The notes beneath the pieces were generated by a model. It saw only the letters and a program-made list of their open reading frames with translations, made no database searches and was not told the DNA's origin. Positions 4,894 through 9,055 of a DNA stretch of 9,055 nucleotides are shown here, piece by piece. Location: positions 1-9,055 of the forward strand of contig JAKAOE010000048.1 in the NCBI GenBank assembly GCA_021823305.1. The letters run 5' to 3'. This DNA is from Acidobacteriota bacterium (GTDB taxonomy: Bacteria > Acidobacteriota > Terriglobia > Terriglobales > SCQP01). The position numbers were made by a program, and so were the translations under genes. Within the stretch, counting starts at the first letter, position 1. The number at the start of each line of letters is the position of its first letter.

Positions 4894-7800
4894 CTAGTTG
4901 ATAATCGTCAGCGTCAGGTTCAGCGCCGGCAGTGTGCCGCCGGCGATATTGGCTCCGAGGGCGATGGGCACAACCCCAGCCGGGGGCGGCTTCGCGCCGC
5001 TGCCTCCGCCCGCCGGCGCGGAGCCCGATCCGCAACCCACCAGCCCCCCAACCAGTGCGAGGGCGAGCGCGAACGCCAAGCCAAATCTGAGCCGCCGCGG
5101 ACGGCGACGGCGCCAGCCCAGCGGCAGCAATCCCAGCAGCGCCAGCGGCCACGCCAGCGCCCAATAGTCGCCGCCCGGCGGCGCCAGCCCGGCGACGGTG
5201 GCGTCCACGGAGATGGTGAGCACAGTCGAAGCCGACGCCCCCGCGCCGGCGAGGGTGGTTGGAATCGGGTCGGGCGCGAAGCTGCAGTGCACATAGGCGG
5301 GCAGGGAACTGGGGCAGGTAAACGTGATCGGCGCGGAGAAGCCGTTCGGCGTAGTCACCGTGATGGTGGTGGTGGCGCTTTCGCCGCCCGACAGCGATAG
5401 CGACGACGGATTGGCGCTGATCAGGTACTGCACCGTGACGCTTTGCGCCCCGGGACTGGCGGCCGCCTGAAAGTTGCCGTCGCCGGGATAGGCCGCGGTG
5501 ATAGCGTAGGGCGTGCCGCTGGGCGGCAGCACCGGCGACAGCACGGCAACGTTGGAAGTCAGCGGCGCCGTGCCATTGTTGATGGCGGCGCCGTCGCTCA
5601 GGAAATTGACCGAGCCCGAGGGCCCGGGCGCCCCCGCCAGCGTGGCCGTGGTCGACAGCGTGGCGGTGAGCACCAGCGGCGTGATGGTGGCGCCAGTGGC
5701 CGCGCCCCCGCTCACGGCCAGCGCTAGCGTAGTCGGCGCCTTTGCCAGGGTTAGCAGGGTCGTGCCGGCGCCTTGGTTGCCTTGGAAGTTGCCGCTGGCG
5801 TCGCTATAGCAGGCGGTGACGGTGAGGCCGCTGCCGGCGCCCACCGCGACCCCGGAGACGGTGGCGGCGCCGTTGTGCAGCGTCGCTGTGGCCACGTAGG
5901 CCGCGACCGAGCAGGTCGCCCCGGGCGCGCCTACGATAAAGCCGACGCTGCCCTCGGTCACCGGGGTGCCGGCGTTGTTGCTGTCCTCCACCGTTGCGCT
6001 GAAGCTCACCGGGCCGGGATAGGTGTTGGTCGTCGCGGTGAAGCTGGCGCTGACCGCGGTGGGCGCCGGCGTCACCTGCAGCGGTACGGTGCCGGCGGTG
6101 GTGCTCGAGGCAAAGCTGCCGCTCCCGCTGTAGCTCGCCGAGACCGCGTAATTGCCCACCGGAATGGCGCCGCTGGCGGTTGCCGTCCCGCCCTGCACCG
6201 TCGCCGCCACGAGTTGTACCGGGCCGATGCAGGCGCCGGTCGCCGGACACAGGCTGAAGGTCACCGACCCGCCCGCCACCGTGCCCCCTGCCGAGGTCAC
6301 CGTCGCGGTCAGCGTGCCCGGTCCGGGATACACCGCCGTCGCCGCCAGCCCGGTGACGGTAATCGAAGTGGCGGCCGCGCCGCTCGCCGCCACCCCGTCG
6401 TTCACCAGCAGCGCCGTCCCCGCGCTGGTCGACACCAGCACGCCCGGGGCGGCGCCCGCGGGTGCGATCACCCCAGAAACCCGGTTGGAATCCCGCCCTG
6501 CCACCGTCCCCACCACCGGTGGCAGCAGCTTCCCGTTCACGTTTTGGAACGCGTAGGCGACGCCGCTCGCCGTCGCCACCACGTCGGGTAGGCTCGACCC
6601 GTAGAAGTTGCCGACGGCGAGGGAGGCGTCGTAACCCACGCAGCCTGCGTAGTTGCCCGCGGCGTTGCAGTTGGGCCCGGGGATGCTGTCGCCGGTGTAC
6701 AGCGGCAACAGCGTCTGCGCCGTGAACGCGCCCGCCTGCCCTGGGGCGTTGAGCAGCACCTGCACGCCCTGGCTGCCCGCGACCACGATGTCGGGCAGGC
6801 CGTCCCCGTTGATGTCGGCCGCGGCCACTGCGCTGTAGTTGGGATAGGCCGTCCCCGCCGGCTGGCCGATCAGCGTGGGGTTGGGCGGCGCCCCTAGCGT
6901 GCTGCCGTTGCTCTTCAAAATGCCCACGGCCGTGCCGCCTTGCGACGCGGTGTTGCCGCTGCACAGCTCGCCGCCATCGGCCAGCACCAGGTCGCGCTGT
7001 TTGCCCTGGTAGAAATAGTCGGCCGCCCCTGCCACCGGGTTGACCACCGGCGGCGCTACGTACACCGGGTTGGCAAAGGTGCCGTCGCCGTTGCCCAGAA
7101 ACAGGTACACCGCTCCCAGTGAACTCCCCGCGCCGTCGTTGTTGCAGTTGTTGGCGTTCTCCGGCAGCACCAGCACCAGGTCGGTCTTGCCGTCGCCGTT
7201 GACGTCGAAAGCGAACATCTGCGGCTGCGCCCCCGATCCGGGGGAACTCGGCCGATAGGTATATCCCGGGTAGCTGGGGGCGTTGGCAAGGCTATAGCTA
7301 TAGGTCTGGGTAAACGTCCCGTCGCCGTTGGAGCCCAACACCACCACCGTGTCAGCACCGAACAGCGCCAGGTCGCTGGTGCTCGAAGGTCCGAAGTTAC
7401 CCGCCACCTCGGCGTCGGCGCCGCTGTAGCTCAAACTGGGATTGGCGACGGTGGTCACCGGCACCGTCGTGGTGGTGGGCAGCGTCCCGCTGGAGCCGGC
7501 CAAGTAGACGGTGAAGTTGGGCTCGCCCGTGGCCAGGTCGCCGCCCAGCACCGCCAGGTCGGTTTTGCCGTCGCCGTTGAAGTCGCCGGTGGCGAAGCCG
7601 GGCGGAAAATTGTACCCATTGCGGCCGGTGCCGGCGTAGAGCGGCGCCACGCCGCTCACCGCACCGGCTGCGTTCAGCACATAGACGTCAATCGAACGCT
7701 CGTCGGTGAAGCTTTGGAAATTGGGATACGTGCCGGCATTGATGCTGGCGCCGATGACCACGTAGCCCGGGCTGGTCAAGTTGGGCGAGTAGCCGCTGGC

Positions 7801-8907
7801 CAGCACCTGCTCCGGCGGGCTGAGCGCCCCGCTCGCCTGCCAGGTTCCGTTGAACGTGCCGGCGCTGCCGCTGAAGTTGGAGTAGGAGCTGATCTCGAGG
7901 CTGTTGGACGCGTCCAGGTAGGCGAACTCGATGCTGTTGGTCCCGCTGCTGTTGAGCACCGTTAGCGCCGAGCCCAGCGGCGACTCGCCCAGCGGCGCCA
8001 GCGAGACCGCCGAGAAGGTGCCGGCGCCGTCGCTCTGGAAGGCCTGGATTCCCACCTGCGAAGTGTTGGTCCAGAACAGCGCCGGCAGGTTGTCGAATTC
8101 CCCCGCGGCCAGGCCGCCGTTGGTCCCGTTGAGCGAGATCTGCTGGCTGGCGGCGGCGCCGAAGGTCCCGCTGCCCTGGTTGGGAAAGATGTAGAGAGCG
8201 TCGAAGGAGATGGGGCCGCACACAAGCGCCAGGTCCACCCGTCCGTTGGACGGGCTGGTGAAGCTGCCGCCCACGATGGCGCTGCAGCGGTAGCCCGACT
8301 GCGCCGCGGTGTAACTTGTGCCCGCCCCGGCCGGCAGTCCGCCGCCATTGGGCGCCAGGAATACGCTGAACCCGCCGGAGCTGCTGGGAATGGCGGCGAT
8401 GTCGCTGAAGCCGTTGCCGTCCAGGTCGGCCACCGCCAGAGCGCTGAAGCCGCCCGTCACCGTGATGGCGCTGGTGCTCAGGGTGAAAGTGCCGCTGCCG
8501 TCGTTGGTGAGGTACACAATCCCGGTGTTGGTCGCCACCGCCAGATCGAAGCCGGTGGCGCTGCGAAACCCGCCACCGGCGATGGCGTTGCCCCGCACCC
8601 CCGCGCCCAGGGACACGATCGCCGTGCTGGCGAAGCTGCCGTTGGCGTTGCCCTGGAAGATCTCCACCTCGTCCCCCACGCCGTTGGGGTTCTTGAGCAG
8701 GACCGCGAAGTCGAGCAGGCCATTGCCGGCGTCAAAGACGCCCGTGACCACCCCGCTGGGGATGGTGCCCGCCGGCGCTTCGTAGGCGGCGGCGCCGCCC
8801 ATCTGCAGCGGCGATGCGTTCTGCGCCGCCAAGGCCGCCGCGAACGCCAGCGCGCCGCCCAGTAGGATCGCCATCGCGCCCATCGACCGCCGAAATGCGT
8901 GTGTCAT
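4894..8907 (-). CDS. Large FG-GAP/VCBS and bacterial Ig-like surface protein with paired C-terminal TM segments
   Basis: A 1337-residue protein from the ATG at 8907, preceded by AGGGG with a five-base spacer. A TTG at 8940 would add 11 residues ahead of a normal signal peptide. Residues 1-29 are the signal (FRRSMGAMAILLGGALAFAAALAAQ). Residues about 45-840 hold at least ten degenerate FG-GAP/VCBS blades of the pattern 'GDF..GDG..DL...N.G..V.LGNGDGTF'. Four have good calcium-type loops: DLDGNGFSD (161), DFNGDGKTD (442), DVNGDGKTD (568) and DINGDGLPD (698). Residues about 845-1160 are three Ig-like repeats of the BIg3 type (PGPGTLTATV; SGSVNFLSDG; YPGDGNF). Residues about 1165-1240 are a further beta module with a Cys pair (1198, 1208) common in acidobacterial surface proteins. 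Then come a hydrophobic segment (1247-1265), an RRRRPRRLR loop (1266-1274), a second hydrophobic segment (1275-1291), Cys1292-Gly and a 45-residue Gly/Pro tail ending in LNLTLTIIN. Role by inference: calcium-stabilised surface adhesin or matrix-binding protein. No catalytic domain is visible. Confidence 0.92.
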   Translation of the reverse strand: MTHAFRRSMGAMAILLGGALAFAAALAAQNASPLQMGGAAAYEAPAGTIPSGVVTGVFDAGNGLLDFAVLLKNPNGVGDEVEIFQGNANGSFASTAIVSLGAGVRGNAIAGGGFRSATGFDLAVATNTGIVYLTNDGSGTFTLSTSAITVTGGFSALAVADLDGNGFSDIAAIPSSSGGFSVFLAPNGGGLPAGAGTSYTAAQSGYRCSAIVGGSFTSPSNGRVDLALVCGPISFDALYIFPNQGSGTFGAAASQQISLNGTNGGLAAGEFDNLPALFWTNTSQVGIQAFQSDGAGTFSAVSLAPLGESPLGSALTVLNSSGTNSIEFAYLDASNSLEISSYSNFSGSAGTFNGTWQASGALSPPEQVLASGYSPNLTSPGYVVIGASINAGTYPNFQSFTDERSIDVYVLNAAGAVSGVAPLYAGTGRNGYNFPPGFATGDFNGDGKTDLAVLGGDLATGEPNFTVYLAGSSGTLPTTTTVPVTTVANPSLSYSGADAEVAGNFGPSSTSDLALFGADTVVVLGSNGDGTFTQTYSYSLANAPSYPGYTYRPSSPGSGAQPQMFAFDVNGDGKTDLVLVLPENANNCNNDGAGSSLGAVYLFLGNGDGTFANPVYVAPPVVNPVAGAADYFYQGKQRDLVLADGGELCSGNTASQGGTAVGILKSNGSTLGAPPNPTLIGQPAGTAYPNYSAVAAADINGDGLPDIVVAGSQGVQVLLNAPGQAGAFTAQTLLPLYTGDSIPGPNCNAAGNYAGCVGYDASLAVGNFYGSSLPDVVATASGVAYAFQNVNGKLLPPVVGTVAGRDSNRVSGVIAPAGAAPGVLVSTSAGTALLVNDGVAASGAAATSITVTGLAATAVYPGPGTLTATVTSAGGTVAGGSVTFSLCPATGACIGPVQLVAATVQGGTATASGAIPVGNYAVSASYSGSGSFASSTTAGTVPLQVTPAPTAVSASFTATTNTYPGPVSFSATVEDSNNAGTPVTEGSVGFIVGAPGATCSVAAYVATATLHNGAATVSGVAVGAGSGLTVTACYSDASGNFQGNQGAGTTLLTLAKAPTTLALAVSGGAATGATITPLVLTATLSTTATLAGAPGPSGSVNFLSDGAAINNGTAPLTSNVAVLSPVLPPSGTPYAITAAYPGDGNFQAAASPGAQSVTVQYLISANPSSLSLSGGESATTTITVTTPNGFSAPITFTCPSSLPAYVHCSFAPDPIPTTLAGAGASASTVLTISVDATVAGLAPPGGDYWALAWPLALLGLLPLGWRRRRPRRLRFGLAFALALALVGGLVGCGSGSAPAGGGSGAKPPPAGVVPIALGANIAGGTLPALNLTLTIIN

Positions 8908-8912
8908 CGTAA

Positions 8913-8917
8913 CCCCT
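8913..8917 (-). promoter_or_regulatory. Ribosome-binding site of the large surface gene
   Basis: AGGGG on the minus strand, five bases before the ATG at 8907. It supports this start over the in-frame TTG at 8940, which would precede a normal signal peptide with extra residues. Confidence 0.5.
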
Positions 8918-8960
8918 GGCCGCGGCAGCAATCGGCTCAACGTTCGCGCCGCAAGCCCCC

Positions 8961-8989
8961 ATCCTCAGCTCCGCCCCGGCGGCAGTCAA
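8961..8989 (-). promoter_or_regulatory. Sigma70-like promoter of the large surface gene
   Basis: On the minus strand TTGACT (8984-8989) is followed by exactly 17 bases and GAGGAT (8961-8966; three of six to the -10 consensus, keeping the key A at position 2 and T at position 6). The predicted transcript start is near 8954, about 46 bases before the ATG at 8907. The geometry matches the promoter at 4657-4685 base for base in spacing, which is the main support. Confidence 0.55.
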
Positions 8990-9054
8990 TGGACGCCGGC
9001 TGAACTGTGTCTGTACCGCACCTGATCCCAAGTCATTTCAGGCACTTCCGCTAC
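8984..9054 (-). repeat. Upstream repeat, copy B
   Basis: Second copy of the sequence at 4680-4750. The first 35 bases differ at one position (8997). It is placed 76 bases before the start codon of the large surface gene, against 71 for copy A before its gene. The repeat may continue past the right edge. No coding gene is seen between 8908 and 9055. Confidence 0.8.
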
Positions 9055-9055
9055 G

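Noticed and set aside
5400..6350. Repeated Ig-like segments as a DNA-level tandem repeat or CRISPR-like array
   Set aside because: The similarity is at protein level only (about 100-residue modules); there are no short identical repeats with regular unique spacers.
5773..6964. Long open frames on both strands inside the surface gene
   Set aside because: The real frame shows FG-GAP and Ig-like repeats throughout; the others are Arg/Gly-rich shadows of repetitive GC-rich coding sequence.

Overview
The window is GC-rich and its genes lie on the minus strand. Its protein content points to Acidobacteriota: a very long FG-GAP/VCBS protein ending in bacterial Ig-like modules, a paired transmembrane tail with a Gly-Cys-Gly motif, a Kelch/Asp-box protein, and a small DUF4412-like exported protein. 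This assignment is inferred from gene style only; there is no rRNA or other marker gene to confirm it.

Layout, read in the direction of transcription (right to left). (1) 8984-9055: part of a repeated sequence with a sigma70-like promoter at its inner edge. (2) 8907-4894: one 1337-residue secreted beta-propeller/Ig-like surface protein. (3) 4893-4609: intergenic, with a second copy of the same repeat and a matching promoter. (4) 4608-3973: DUF4412-like exported protein. (5) 3870-2089: a fusion of a CsgG-like domain, a laminin-G-like domain and an OmpA peptidoglycan-binding domain. (6) 2074-1229: a lipoprotein of unknown family. (7) 1175 to beyond the left edge: a secreted protein with Ig-like and Kelch/Asp-box segments, cut by the window.

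Genes 4 to 7 run the same way with gaps of 102, 14 and 53 bases and only one recognisable promoter, so they probably form one operon. All five products carry an export signal and none looks like a cytoplasmic enzyme. The set reads as an envelope or surface module: a peptidoglycan anchor, a lipoprotein, a small periplasmic protein and two large beta-rich surface proteins.

The most noteworthy signal is regulatory. The large surface gene and the four-gene operon are each preceded, about 71-76 bases before the start codon, by a near-identical 35-base box ending in TTGACT. Both copies then have exactly 17 bases before a GAGAAT or GAGGAT hexamer. This suggests the two units are expressed together. 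I found no tRNA, rRNA, CRISPR array, transposase or integrase, and no clear terminator.
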